A stretch of DNA of 64,000 nucleotides. Origin: Lunularia cruciata. Taxonomy: Eukaryota; Streptophyta; Marchantiopsida; Lunulariales; Lunulariaceae. This document shows positions 10,324-20,239 of the stretch, in pieces. Each line of letters opens with the position of its first letter. The stretch's first letter is position 1. A program made the translations under genes and the position numbers. The notes under the pieces are model-generated. The model ran no database searches and was not told the origin of the DNA. It saw only the letters and a list, made by a program, of their open reading frames with translations. Location: positions 82,974,218-83,038,217 of the forward strand of contig OX419755.1 of the NCBI GenBank assembly GCA_948567375.1, given 5' to 3'.

Positions 10324-10923
10324 AATCTACTCTCTTGCAAAGTGAAGAGCTCAAAACAATTCCAAACAAGAAATGATATTGAAGGCATTTGAGAAATCTA
10401 CTTGGATGACCACCCAATTGAGATGGAGGTCCAAGGAAGCTCGAATGCCTACAATAACCGTCTCATAACCACCTAGCATGGCTATTGTATATTGATAAGG
10501 AGACATTCTCACTACTACCTAGCATGGCTATTGTATATTGATAAGGGGACAAGAAAGATGAAAAGGAGTGGCAAAATTGTAGGCAAATGTTGAGTGATAC
10601 TAAACTCAAGAAGACATCTCCTATACGTATGGGACATACACCAAATGTCTCCTTGGATAGAGCCAGGAGAGAAGATGCACCAAAAAAATGAGCCACACTC
10701 AAGGCAAGACATTAGCAGAAAGCAAAGAGAAGATGGAAGCTTGAGTCTGGCAAGTTGGGAGAGAGAATCCCATAAATGGTCAAAAACTAGCCTTGAAGGA
10801 CCTCCCTTTTGAGAAACATGGAGAGTGGAGTAGAGCGTAGGCAAAGAAGGACTCTACAAGACATAACTCCTCATTAGGTTGATAGTCATAGAAAAAAGAA
10901 GAAGCTCATATGTAGCGGATGGG
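10324..10923. other. Unassigned spacer between LTRs
   Basis: About 600 bp lie between the LTR of A and a solo LTR. No long open frame or known domain could be recognised. The only structure seen is a short direct repeat at 10471-10553. Confidence 0.5.
10471..10553. repeat. 46-bp direct repeat, about 1.8 copies
   Basis: A unit beginning ACCTAGCATGGCTATTGT starts at 10471 and again at 10517. The first 30 bases of the two copies are identical, followed by AAGGAGACA and AAGGGGACA. It is a small local duplication, probably by slippage or repair. Confidence 0.85.
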
Positions 10924-11671
10924 TGGGTAATACTCCGAGGACAAGAGAAGAGAGAAAATACAAATTTCACACTCAATCATCCGATGCCCCAAAGGAACAC
11001 CTTCTCTTTATTATATAGACAAAGAGGATCTCCTCCAAGGAAGCTCCACCATAGGATTAGGCACATAGATAGATGATGTATCAGCAAGCTCCACCCTTGG
11101 ATTACTTACTTGGATGGGTGATATGTCGGTCCAAGTCCTTTTTGGTTTGGTCAAACAAGTTTTGACCAAAGGGAATATTTTAGGGAATCTTCTTTATGAA
11201 TCTCAAAATCACATGGGTAAGGTACCATTGGAAAGCTCTCAATGAGACAAACCAAGGAAGAGGGAAGGCCAGCCATTCCTCTATTGTGTTGGGGAGAGGG
11301 GGATCTGCACATTTTTGAGGCCTAATTCATCCGTTTAGCCTCCAAAATTGCCTTCAAAGATCAAGCATATTTTGGTTCCTACTCTATTAGAAGAAGTCCC
11401 CTTTTAGTGATACCTCTTTTTGATCTGTTTAGTCCATCATGTGTAACATCCTTCTAGTTTTTACCAAACCAATTCTCACCTTTAAATCATATGTCTAGCT
11501 ATTGGTTCTAAGGTTTTCAAGTCTATTTCAGTTTTTGCTCTATTAGCAAAAGTACTCTTTTGGTGATACTTCTATCTGATCTATTGTGACCATCATGTAT
11601 AACATCATTCTAGATGTTACCAAACCAAATTTTATATCTAGATCATGGCATGGCTAGCTCTTGGTATTATA
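10924..11671 (-). repeat. Solo LTR of the A/B family
   Basis: About 748 bp match the element B LTR in the same orientation. It starts GGTAATACTCCGAGG (the TG terminus is altered, so the left end is uncertain by 2-3 bases) and ends GGTATTATA. No internal domain flanks it on either side, so it is best explained by LTR-LTR recombination that removed the element. No clear target duplication remains. Confidence 0.85.
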
Positions 11672-11820
11672 GTGAAGAACATATAAAGTTTAGAGAGTGT
11701 CAATAAAAAAAGGTGTTGGTTTGGAGGGTGAAAATGCTTGCATTGCTTGTTGATATTCTACTACCTATCCTAACATGAAAGAATGACGTAGACAACAATG
11801 CTTTGGAGGTGGAGCGTGAG
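11672..11820. other. Spacer before element D
   Basis: A 149-bp piece of the sequence into which element D was inserted; it continues at 17452 after D. It ends with GTGAG (11816-11820), the left copy of D's target duplication. No coding signal is visible. Confidence 0.6.
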
Positions 11821-12229
11821 TGTAAAAGACCGAAACCGAGGAGAGAAATAGGAGAATGGAAACTCACATTGGGACACTTGAATGAGGGAAAACTCCGAAT
11901 GCCTAGCATGAGCTTTGGCCTTGGTATTTATAGGTAGCATACAAGACCCTTGAAGCTTCTCAAGAAGCTTCCTTGAACCGCTTTCTTGGAGTGCAAGCCA
12001 AGTTAACTAAGAAGCTTCTCAAGAAGCTTCCTTCTAGAAGTCACCTACTTGGCGTGCAAGCTAAGCTAGTTAGAAGCTTCTAGAAGCTACTTGCTTAGGG
12101 CGCAAGTTAACTAGTTGGGAAGCTTCCTAAGAAGCTTCTTTGATGCTTCTAGAATATTCTAGGATATTTTGTCTTATTCTCTACTTTGTAAGCCCGACTA
12201 ACTTTGTCACTAAACTCCATATTGTTACA
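11821..12229 (-). repeat. Element D 3' LTR (left)
   Basis: This LTR is 409 bp, starting TGTAAAAGACCGAAACC and ending CTCCATATTGTTACA. It repeats at 17024-17446. The U3 part (about 11945-12165 on the plus strand) is filled with inverted GAA/TTC units. Confidence 0.95.
11923..12159 (-). promoter_or_regulatory. Element D LTR promoter: TATA box plus heat-shock-element array
   Basis: In element (minus) sense, a CTATAAATACC TATA box lies at 11923-11933. Just upstream of it are repeated GAA/TTC units: GAAGCTTC at 11952, 11964, 12011, 12023, 12073, 12119 and 12131. Two sites have three perfect alternating units with 2-base spacing, GAAGCTTCTAGAA at 12073-12085 and TTCTAGAATATTC at 12147-12159. This nGAAnnTTCnnGAAn form is the binding site of heat shock transcription factors. 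Position upstream of the TATA box fits an enhancer. Heat response itself is an inference. Confidence 0.72.
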
Positions 12230-12242
12230 TATTCCCCCGCCG
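12230..12242 (-). promoter_or_regulatory. Element D polypurine tract
   Basis: On the minus strand GGCGGGGGAATA directly precedes the 3' LTR. It lies inside the open pol frame (residues GGGI). Confidence 0.75.
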
Positions 12243-12690
12243 CTAGTTGGTGACGTCCTCGTCGCCAGTGAAGCTTCAAATTCCTTGATGGCCATCTATG
12301 CATTCTGGAGGTGAGAAAGAGGTTCCCATGTGGCATCATGAAGGGGATACCCTTTCCAAAGGACCTTGTACTCTGTATGTTGGCGACGGCCTCGTTGAAT
12401 ATGGCGACGCGCAAGGATACGATCAACTTCGTACTCCTCATGATCATTGATAGGGACAGGAAGAGGGGGAGGTTGGACTCGAGAGGAAAAGGAAGAAGGG
12501 TTAGGAACAAAGGGTTTCAACTTGGAAACATGAAAGACAGGATGGATACGCATGTGACAAGGTAAGGCAAGTCGATAAGCAACAGGAGAGATAATGTGGG
12601 TGATATCAAAGGGTCCTATCCAATTAGGAGCAAGTTTACAAACTTGGGTATCAAGTGGGAGAGGGAGGTTACTAGAGGATAGCATGACTT
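12243..12690 (-). pseudogene. Element D integrase tail and chromodomain
   Basis: LAPNWIGPFDIT, VAYRLALPCHMRIHPVFHVSKLKPF is the GPY/F tail of Ty3 integrases. After a Pro-rich linker comes a chromodomain (EEYEVDRILARRH, YKVLWKGYP, ATWEPLSHL) at about residues 84-126 of the open stretch. A TAG follows LQNA near 12300; beyond it the same frame (MAIKEFEASLATRTS) runs through the polypurine tract into the LTR. The chromodomain would target chromatin marks. It has the aromatic residues expected (Y, W, W). Confidence 0.9.
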
Positions 12691-13560
12691 TATCACCAAC
12701 TTCAAAGGTGAGATCACGACTATGATGGTCCGCATATTGTTTTTGGCAATTCTGAGCAACAAGGAGGTGAGGTTTGGATTATTGGAGAGATTGGGATATA
12801 GTGGTCAAGAATGTAGAAGTATGAGGAACTTGAGAGGGAGGGGGAGCAAGAAGAGAATATGGAACAAGTGGATCTTGGCCAAAATTGAGAAAGAAGGGAG
12901 AAAACCCAGTGCTTGCCTATTTGGAATTGTTGTAGGCAAATTCTACAGCTGCAAGACATTCATCCCAGTTGGTATGGTGGACATTGACAAAGGCCCACAA
13001 CATATCCTCTAATGTATGATTGGCGCGTTTGGTTTGTCCATCAGTTTGAGGATGATAGGCCGTGGACAAAGCAAGCTTGGTGCCGAGTATCTGGAAGAGT
13101 GCTTGCCAAAACTTCCCGATAAATCGAGGATCACAGTTGGAGATGAGTACACATGGCATCCCATGATGTTTGAAGACATTGTCAAAGTAGAGTTGCGCTA
13201 AGGTTGGAGCATCCACGGTATCACAGGTTGGTGCCAAGTGGATTTGCTTACTAAGCTTATCCACAAACACCACAATTGCCGTGTGTCCGTGTTTTATCTT
13301 TGGCAAGGATGTGATGAGATCCAAGCTCACAAGCTCCCAACGAGCGGATGGAATGGCAAGTGGTTGAAGGATTCCACTCGGCTTTTGGTTGTTGGCCTTG
13401 TTCCGTTGGCAACTCTCACATGATCAGACAAAGTCTCAAACATCTCGTGTCATGTTGGGCCACCACCATTGGCGTTGGAGGGTGCCCAAGGTCTTGTCCA
13501 CTCCCATGTGACCAGCTATTGGTAAATCATGGGCTTCTTGAAAGCGCACAAGTCAAAGAT
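12691..13560 (-). pseudogene. Element D integrase core
   Basis: The clear run 12917-13330 has the core: first Asp in SLDLITSLP, then HLAPTCDTVDAPTLAQLYFDNVFKH-type sequence, STAYHPQTDGQ and VEFAYNNS. The second catalytic Asp position reads LISNCDPRF (usually TDRDPRF), and the Glu position reads QTKRANHT (usually TERANRT). Two of the three catalytic acids are thus lost. The zinc-binding region lies upstream in broken frames (13340-13550). Confidence 0.9.
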
Positions 13561-14428
13561 CACCTTTGGCTGGAACATAGATCTGGTCTTCAAGGAATAA
13601 AAGGCCTTCCTTGAAGGAGAAGGTGTTGTACTCCTTGTCACGTGCTGTCAGACGACCGTGTACCATTTGGAAGAAGGGATCTTGTTGTAGAGCTGATTGA
13701 AACTCATTATGGACCTTATGGTCAATGGACACCGTTGTAATTGCCGCCGTGATGAGAGGAAGATCCTTCAAATCAGGTCGTCGTGATAGAGCATCGGGGA
13801 TGACATGGAACCGACCTGGTTTGTACTCAAGTTTGATGTCAAACAATTGGAGTTGCTCTTCCCATCGATGATGCCGGCTCTTCATGTGCTCCAAGTGTAA
13901 GGTCTGCAACAATGGTTTGTGATCAGTTCGCATGATCACTTGTTTCCCCAAGAGATAATGCCTCCATACCTTGGTGGCATATACCATTGCAAGTTGTTCC
14001 CGATCTTCAGCAGAGTAATTTCTTTCAGCTGTATTTAGTCGGCGAGACACAAGGGCGATAGGATGTAGTCCATCTGGAAATTCTTGTTGCAACATAGCTC
14101 CAATCGCAAAGTTAGAAGTATCAAAATCAACCACACAAGGTAGTTGAGGATCATATGGTTGAAGAATGGGTCTTGAAGACACCATATGCTTTAACTTCTG
14201 GAATGCTTCTTCATGCTTGGTGGTCCATTGGAAGCTCGAGTTCTTTCCCAAGAGGTCTGTCAATGGTGCAGCCACGTGAGCATAATAGTGGATGAACCGT
14301 CGGTAAAAACTGGCCAATCCATTGAATGCTTGTACTTCTGTAGCATCCTTTGGGGTAGGCCAATTAGTAATGGCCTTGATCTTCTCTTCTTCCATCTTGA
14401 TCCACTCTGATGAGATCTTATGACCCAA
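13553..14428 (-). pseudogene. Element D RNase H
   Basis: A 291-codon open stretch: GHKISSEWIKMEEEKIKAI (RT connection), FNGLASFYRRFIHYYAHVA, then RNase H with Asp in DFDTSNFAIGAMLQQ, the NYSAEDREQLAMVYATKVWRHYL helix and RTDHKPLLQTL. It ends in HVIPDALSRRPDLKD and the start of the integrase linker. It is the best preserved piece of D's pol. Confidence 0.92.
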
Positions 14429-15268
14429 GAAGGTAACCTCCTTTTGCCAAAAAGCACACTTTGACTTCTTGCAATAGAATTTCCACTATCGTAGTTGTCT
14501 TAGGACTTCCCGTACATGATTCCTGTGTTCTGCCTCTATCTTACTATAGATTAAGATATCATCTAAGAACACTACCACGGACTGATCCAATAGTCCCTCC
14601 AACACCTGATGCATCTGATCCATGAAGACTGCTGGAGCATTAGTGAGTCCAAAAGGTAGAACTCTCTACTCAAAATGTCCATACCTTGTGCAAAAGGCAG
14701 TCTTTTGCACGTCCTCTCCTTCAATAGGAATTTGCCAATAGCCGCTATGAAGATCTAGCTTGGAAAAGTAGCGTGCTCCACTTAGTTGATCAAGCAGGTC
14801 ATCGATCTGAGGCAAGGGATATGCATTCTTCACGGTTTGCTTATTGAGTCCACGGTAATCAATATAGAAACAAAGTCCTCCATCCTTCTTTGGAACAAAT
14901 AGTACCGGTGCTCCCCAAGGAGAGGTACTATGTCGTATGAAATCCTTCTCCAACAACTCTGTAAGTGTTGTTTGCAACTCCTCCAACTCCTTTGGTGAGA
15001 GCCGATAGATTGGTCTACTCACTGGAGTACTCCCTGGCAATAACTTGATCTTGAAGAGCATACCTCGATCGGAGGGTAATCCCTTTGGAAGATCATCCTG
15101 AAACACATCTGTAAACTCCTGAACTATCCAATCCACCATTGCTTGATGAGGCTCTTGGCCCTCGTCAGATTGTTCTTGTGCAATCGGCTTGATCCACACC
15201 GCAAATACAGACTTATCTTCCTCCAAAGCTTGCTCTATGGCCGCTTCATTAACAAACTTCCCTTCCAA
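14429..15268 (-). pseudogene. Element D reverse transcriptase
   Basis: Blocks in order are [70 protein letters not shown], then, beyond a stop just after RYGHFE near 14664, [16 protein letters not shown] and the catalytic [12 protein letters not shown] (about 14540-14575, both Asp present). A second stop precedes WKFYCKKSKCAF near 14490. Apart from these stops the enzyme looks complete. The upstream linker carries a 20-residue tandem repeat. Confidence 0.92.
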
Positions 15269-15380
15269 GGACTCATCTCTCTTCCAAGCTTGCTCTATGG
15301 TTGCCTTCTTGGCAAACTCCCCATCTTGGCACTCATCCCTCTTCTAGATTTGCTCTATGGCTAACTTCTCGACAAACTTC
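15181..15380 (-). repeat. 60-bp tandem repeat in element D protease-RT linker, 3 copies
   Basis: The segment ending in TGCTCTATGG recurs with an exact period of 60 bp (copy ends at 15240, 15300 and 15360). In the pol frame each copy encodes 20 residues with the pattern GKF-x-x-x-(A/L)-x-IEQ-x-x-x-x-DE. The period is a multiple of three, so it lengthens the linker without breaking the frame. One copy has acquired a stop. Confidence 0.88.
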
Positions 15381-15496
15381 CCATCTTGGGACTGACTATT
15401 CTTAGGCGTCTTACTCAGAGGTGCCAGACAACCTAATCGGAAATTTCTACCTTGGTGTTGTACTTGAATTTGTCGTCGGGTCCAATCAAATTGAAC

Positions 15497-15829
15497 CTAA
15501 TGACGTTCAAGCCAAAGTAGACCCAGAATGATATCATAGTGTAGAGGTGCCACTACAAACCTCATACACTCCAAATACTCCTTCCCAATCTTGAAGGTAA
15601 CAGGATGTGAGGTGTAGAATGCAGAACCCTTTCTACCATCCGCCATCATCAAACTACTTCCAAACATTGACTTGATAAGAATACCCAATTCCTTTGCTAC
15701 TTGCATAGACATGCAATTTTTTGAACTTCCAGAATCAACCAAAATCCTACAACCCCAATTAGATATCGTACCTTGCAAGTGAAGCAAACTTGCATAGGTC
15801 GAGCCTTCAATCCCATTGGAACTAATCAA
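15497..15829 (-). pseudogene. Element D aspartic protease
   Basis: A retropepsin-like domain: CRILVDSGSSKNCMS carries an intact D-S-G active site, followed by MADGRKGSAF, FKIGKEYLECMRFVVAPLHYDIILGLLWLERH (flap and C-terminal helix). It is open for 110 codons. It would process the D polyprotein. It is separated from gag and RT by stops. Confidence 0.88.
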
Positions 15830-15855
15830 GCTCCCAATAGGCGGCTCGAAATCTC

Positions 15856-16754
15856 CTACTGGGATTCTTCGTTTCCCTGAACATTCTGTTCCACAAACTC
15901 CATCTGGGCAACTTGTTGAGGTCGCCCATTCCTAAGTGGACATTCAGCAATGCAATGTCCAACTTGGCGACAATAAAAGCAACCTCCATTTTGTCGTAAT
16001 CTTTCTTTATCTACTGTGCCAAGTGGTCTTTGTTGGATAGCATCAATCTCCATTGGTACTGGTTCTTCCACTCGTGGTATTGGTAGGCTTTGTGTAGGTC
16101 GAGGTCAAGACCAAGTTATCGCAACCAAGGAATCAAAACGCTCAGCCAATTGCATGACTTCTTTTACATTTTGTGGCTCCCGCATGGTCACTCCAATTTG
16201 GTTCGTGACTTCAATCCTCGCACAAATCGATCCAGAACTTCACCTTCTTGGATATCTGGAATTTGCATGATGATGTTCTGAAATTGTGTGATGTAGCTTC
16301 TCACTAAGCCAATCTGCCTCAACTCCGCCAATTTATCTCGTGTGGCTCAGGTGGCATATATAGTTTGAAATCGACCAAGTATTGCATCCCTGAATTCTGC
16401 CCATGTCAAAATCGGTGTAGCAATTTGTCATTTAGCTCTTTCTACTCGGAATCGCCACTAAAGTTTTGCCATGCCATCCAATTGGCTAGAAGCCAAGAGA
16501 ATTTGTTTCCGCTTGTCTTGAAGATTGGTGGCTTCAAAGTAACGTTTGCAGTCAAACACAAAATTCTCCACTGTGCTTGGAAGATTCTTGCCTTCAAACA
16601 CCTTGGGTTTTGGAAATCGAATGCGATCTTCTCCATCTCAAACTGGCGCTCTGTCTATCTGTTCTTGTCGTTACTGGTCTCGTTCATCCAACAATCGAGT
16701 AAGATGCTCAATTTGTTGTTGCATTGCAAGGACAACATCCGGTATTGCCGCCAT
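15856..16754 (-). pseudogene. Element D Gag with CCHC zinc knuckle
   Basis: The ATG is at 16752-16754 (MAAIPDVVLAMQQQIEHLTR, a probable N-terminal coiled coil). The Ty3 Gag core follows in the same region: FPKPKVFEGKNLPSTVENF, KLWWRF, WAEFRDAILGRFQTIYAT, IGLVRSYITQFQNIIMQIPD, DRFVRGLKSRTKLE. Near the end is a complete nucleocapsid knuckle CFYCRQVGHCIAEC (C-x2-C-x4-H-x4-C). Several stops and shifts break the frame. Confidence 0.88.
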
Positions 16755-17007
16755 TGCTACTACTCTATTCTACCACTCAATTTATCTAGTTGATTAAAAC
16801 ATAGATACAACACGTCCACCGTTCTCCATAAGTTACAACTGGAAGTATCAAGGGTTCCTCTGACACGGTGATCATGTGTAGAAAATCCTGCCCAAAGTGC
16901 GAGGTGATGAATTGTGTGAAACGATGCTTTGGTAATATCTGGACATGAAAGTCCCAATGGTTTGGTGGAAGTGGATTTGGTGGTCCATAAATTCCATCCA
17001 TCCCAAT

Positions 17008-17023
17008 CCTGCTCTAATACCAA
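17008..17023 (-). promoter_or_regulatory. Element D primer binding site (initiator tRNA-Met)
   Basis: The minus strand reads TTGGTATTAGAGCAGG directly inside the 5' LTR. It is one base off the complement of the initiator tRNA-Met 3' end. Confidence 0.88.
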
Positions 17024-17446
17024 TGTAAAAGACCGAAACCGAGGAGAGAAATAGGAGAATGGAAACTCACATTGGGACACTTGAATGAGGGAAAACTCCG
17101 ATTACCTAGCATGAGCTTTGGCCTTGGTATTTATAGGTAGCATACAAGACCCTTGAAGCTTCTCAAGAAGCTTCCTTGAGCCGCTTTCTTGGAGTGCAAG
17201 CCAAGTTAACTAAGAAGCTTCTCAAGAAGCTTCCTTCTAGAAGCCGCCTACTTGGCGTGCAAGCTAAGCTAGTTAGAAGCTTCTAGAAGCTTCCTTCTAG
17301 AAGCTACTTGCTTAGGGTGCAAGTTAACTAGTTGGGAAGCTTCCTAAGAAGCTTCTTAGATGCTTCTAGAATATTATAGGCTATTTTGTCTTATTCTCTA
17401 CTTCGTAAGCCCGACTAACTTTGTCACTAAACTCCATATTGTTACA
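17024..17446 (-). repeat. Element D 5' LTR (right)
   Basis: This LTR is 423 bp, the partner of 11821-12229. It drives transcription in element sense. It has a TATA box at about 17128-17138 (plus-strand GGTATTTATAGG) and 14 bp more GAA/TTC repeat than the left copy. Confidence 0.95.
17152..17371 (-). promoter_or_regulatory. Heat-shock-element array in element D 5' LTR
   Basis: This is the same architecture as the left LTR. The best site is GAAGCTTCTAGAAGCTTC at 17276-17293: four perfect alternating GAA/TTC units with 2-base spacing. A TTCTAGAA follows at 17295-17302. The site corresponding to the left LTR's 12147-12159 has one unit mutated here (TTCTAGAATATTA). This LTR is the one that would promote transcription of the element. 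Confidence 0.72.
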
Positions 17447-18468
17447 GTGAGCCTATAGTGACTCTATTATCTATTTGGCTATAGCATGTGCTTGGATGTC
17501 GTACTCCTCATGTAAAGCAACCCAATATCCTCATATAAATAGATGGATCCAAGAGGCTATCTCACAATGATTGGATGTATCCCCATATGGAGGAAGAAGC
17601 ATAGTTAACTAAGGCAAGGGGGCTAATAGAGTCCAAGTAGAGACATCTCTCTCTTGATCATCTATCAAGATAGCGTGTAGGAGTATAGAAAGCATGGAGC
17701 TCACTATTTGGTGAAGAGGCATTGAGATCCTAGTATAAATGCAAGGACAAAGGAGGCCTAGGAGTAGGGCTTGAAGGAGGGTCTAAGGATTGGAGCCAAG
17801 AGTAAGACTCTGGTGGTGCATGTAGTGAGAGGGTTGGGGTATGAAGATGGTCTAGGAGAGTAGGCAGTGAAGTGGCCACTACTCTCATCTGTAAACATCG
17901 AGCTTGCCCTTGATGTTGTGCTAAGCCAACTCTCATCCATGAGCAATCAAGACAAGACTGCATAGGTTGCTAGTGAGGTGGGATGTAAGGGGGTGCTATG
18001 GGAGCTGGAAGAGGGATGGCAGGCGGTGGTGGTGGAGGGTATGTAGGGATGGGTAGATGAAACCAGGTGAAGGTCATGGTGGATCTGGAAAGCCAGGAGG
18101 AGAGGTCGTGGGAGGAGGAGGAGGCCCACATGGGATAATGGATGGAGTACCCTCCATAGGAGTAGCAACTAAAGGAGGATCCTCCATAAGAGAATCAACT
18201 AAAGTAGGTTCCCAAAGACATGGGATAGTGAAGGACGTGGCAAAGGAGGAGAAGTGGCTCGATCAAGAGGAACACAGTCCCCTATTCCAACATCCCCCCT
18301 TAGGAGTGTGTTGGAATAGACACAATGCCTATAGTGATGTCCTAGATGCACGTAAGGGGTATGGAGTGCTAGATGAGGAGTGTTGTTTGTGGTAATCCTT
18401 CTAGCTAGCCGTGCCAAAGAACAAAGTGGAGTCATCATGAAGTGGAATATTGAAGAGTCTCTCAACTC
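17447..18468. other. Repeat-like stretch without a recognisable gene
   Basis: It starts with the right copy of D's target duplication. The minus strand has short Pro/Ser/Thr-rich open stretches (17730-18168), for example around PSTTTACHPSSSSHSTP. They resemble in composition the minus-strand stretch at 51.98-52.19 kb but no family could be named. They are too broken to be a working gene. Confidence 0.4.
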
Positions 18469-18740
18469 CTAGTAGATATAATCCAATGCATGACTAAAAA
18501 AGTACACATCAAAACCCCGAATTAAGATACCAATGGCCAAAAGAAGAAGAAAACACCCAAAAACACTCAACACATATGAACATAACATGAATAAAATTGA
18601 AAAGAACTGAGCAGCAATAGAAAAATAACGAATGGAGGAAGATAGCTCATCTGCTATTGAAGGAGAATTTCCGTATGCAAGCTCCAGTTTGTCTGGTACA
18701 AGAACCTGAGGTACAAAAACAATTCGATAGAAGAACTTTT
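18469..18740 (-). other. Unidentified open stretch, possibly a terminal exon
   Basis: On the minus strand about 90 codons are open to a TAG at 18469-18471. The first part (VLVPDKLELAYGNSPSIADE) looks like ordinary soluble protein and the second part is strongly hydrophobic. A real exon followed by an intron that happens to be open is as likely as a membrane protein end. No homologue is recognised. Confidence 0.2.
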
Positions 18741-20160
18741 GGCACAGGAACTAAACCTCACCAAATTCCTAATTTTCCACTGCTTCTCCTACCACAGTAG
18801 CAAACCTATTTACAGAATCTAATCCCGGAGGAGAACAAAGTTAAACTTGCTCCTTGTTCAAACAGTTTCAGTTGTTGCATGTATTTTTTCCTCTCCCGAC
18901 TATAATCCTAGTCCACATCTAGTGCTCCTTGCATGCCCGGCGCAATGTGCCAACCGCCACTATATTCAATAAGAAAACGGAAGGAAGAAAAGTCTCGGCC
19001 TTCTGCTACTGCTGCACCCAATTCAATGCCGTCACCAAACCCGGGTCTAAAGCTGCATCATAGATCATATCCTCCCGTTTGCTTGGCCCTTTTCTTCTTC
19101 CAAATATATACATACAGCCTGTACTCTTTCCCCTTCCATGGTTTTGTCTGCTGATTCTTCACACAGTCCAAGAGGACAGTTCTACTTTTACTATTCGCGG
19201 ACATCGTCCAGATCCATACGAGTTAAGTCCATCTTTCCCGTCATACAAGTTCAATCCATCACAATGACTTGATTGTCCCACCCGATTGGAACTGTTCCTT
19301 GAATCTACAGTCACTGTTCCCGCAAGGTATCACAGACCCAGTACTCACCTCTGCCATGCAGAATTGGAATCTGGGCAATCCGGAAATGCACCATGGTCGT
19401 GAGTACCTCCACGCGTTGGTAGAGCATAAGTCGAGAAGTATCTGCCTTTGTGAAGAAGGTGTCTCCATGTACTTGAGTTCTGGCTCCAGGCGTTTGGCCT
19501 TCTCGGGATCATTATAGAGACAGGAACGAATCCTTGTAGAGACAATTCACCTCGTTGAATGCCTAAGGGGGAATCAACCACGATTTAACCGATATAAGTG
19601 AAAAGAAGCGTAAGAAGAAAGAGATGTAAAATGGGCAGGGAAGAAGCATGATTTACGGGTTACACGAGGACGTAAATCATGTAAGGGAACCCCGAATATA
19701 ATCGTATTGCACAAGTGCGTCAACCACAACAGCATAGTTTATTATCACTAGGGCATCCAGGCAAACCTGGTTGCTCTCAGCAGGTGTCGGGTAGTAAGCT
19801 TCGACTTAAATTGAGCTCCTTTACATCCAAACCTGAATCGAGATACAAACCTACCAAGTTATGAAATTATAAAACGAAGACAAAGCTTAACCTGTTGAAC
19901 CGAACCCGCTATCATCTTTATTTTAATGCTTATTTTGCATTATTCGAAGTGCATGACAAGAATTATGTTAAAAGCTAATTTATCAGAAACAGAAAAAACT
20001 GTTTATTTCATCACACTCAAGCACACAACTCTTATCGCGGATAACCCATCTTGAAGTGATATCTTGTATGTAATGCCGTTAAATTAACAATCACAATCGA
20101 TGTTTATTGGTTGTGTATAGAGGTCACAACTAAGAAATTAAAAAAGCTGCTCTAAATTTT
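18741..20160. other. CpG-containing island, possible decayed or unrecognised gene
   Basis: Composition changes here from the CpG-poor transposon sequence. Minus-strand stretches that read like protein (SFRPGFGDGIELGAAVAEGR near 19.0 kb; open frames at 19259-19581) could be exons, but no splice-consistent model or family could be built. An 11-bp inverted repeat CATGATTTACG (19647-19657 with 19671-19681) is the only structure seen. Confidence 0.3.
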
Positions 20161-20239
20161 TTCTCTTTTGCTGAAACTCTAATTGCTCAATTTCTAAACT
20201 TCGTTCGCTTCATGGGATCTACAATACTTACCCAAATCC

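Larger units (their letters stand above)
11821..17446 (-). mobile_element. Ty3/gypsy chromovirus D with heat-shock-element LTRs
   Basis: This is a 5.6-kb minus-strand LTR retrotransposon with LTRs of 409 and 423 bp, an initiator tRNA-Met primer binding site, a G-rich polypurine tract and an exact 5-bp target duplication GTGAG (11816-11820 and 17447-17451). Internal order: gag with zinc knuckle, protease, RT, RNase H, integrase, chromodomain. It belongs to a different chromovirus lineage from A/B. By eye the two LTRs differ at about ten positions plus one 14-bp indel, so it is the youngest of the gypsy elements here. Stops and lost integrase residues make it non-autonomous. Confidence 0.95.
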
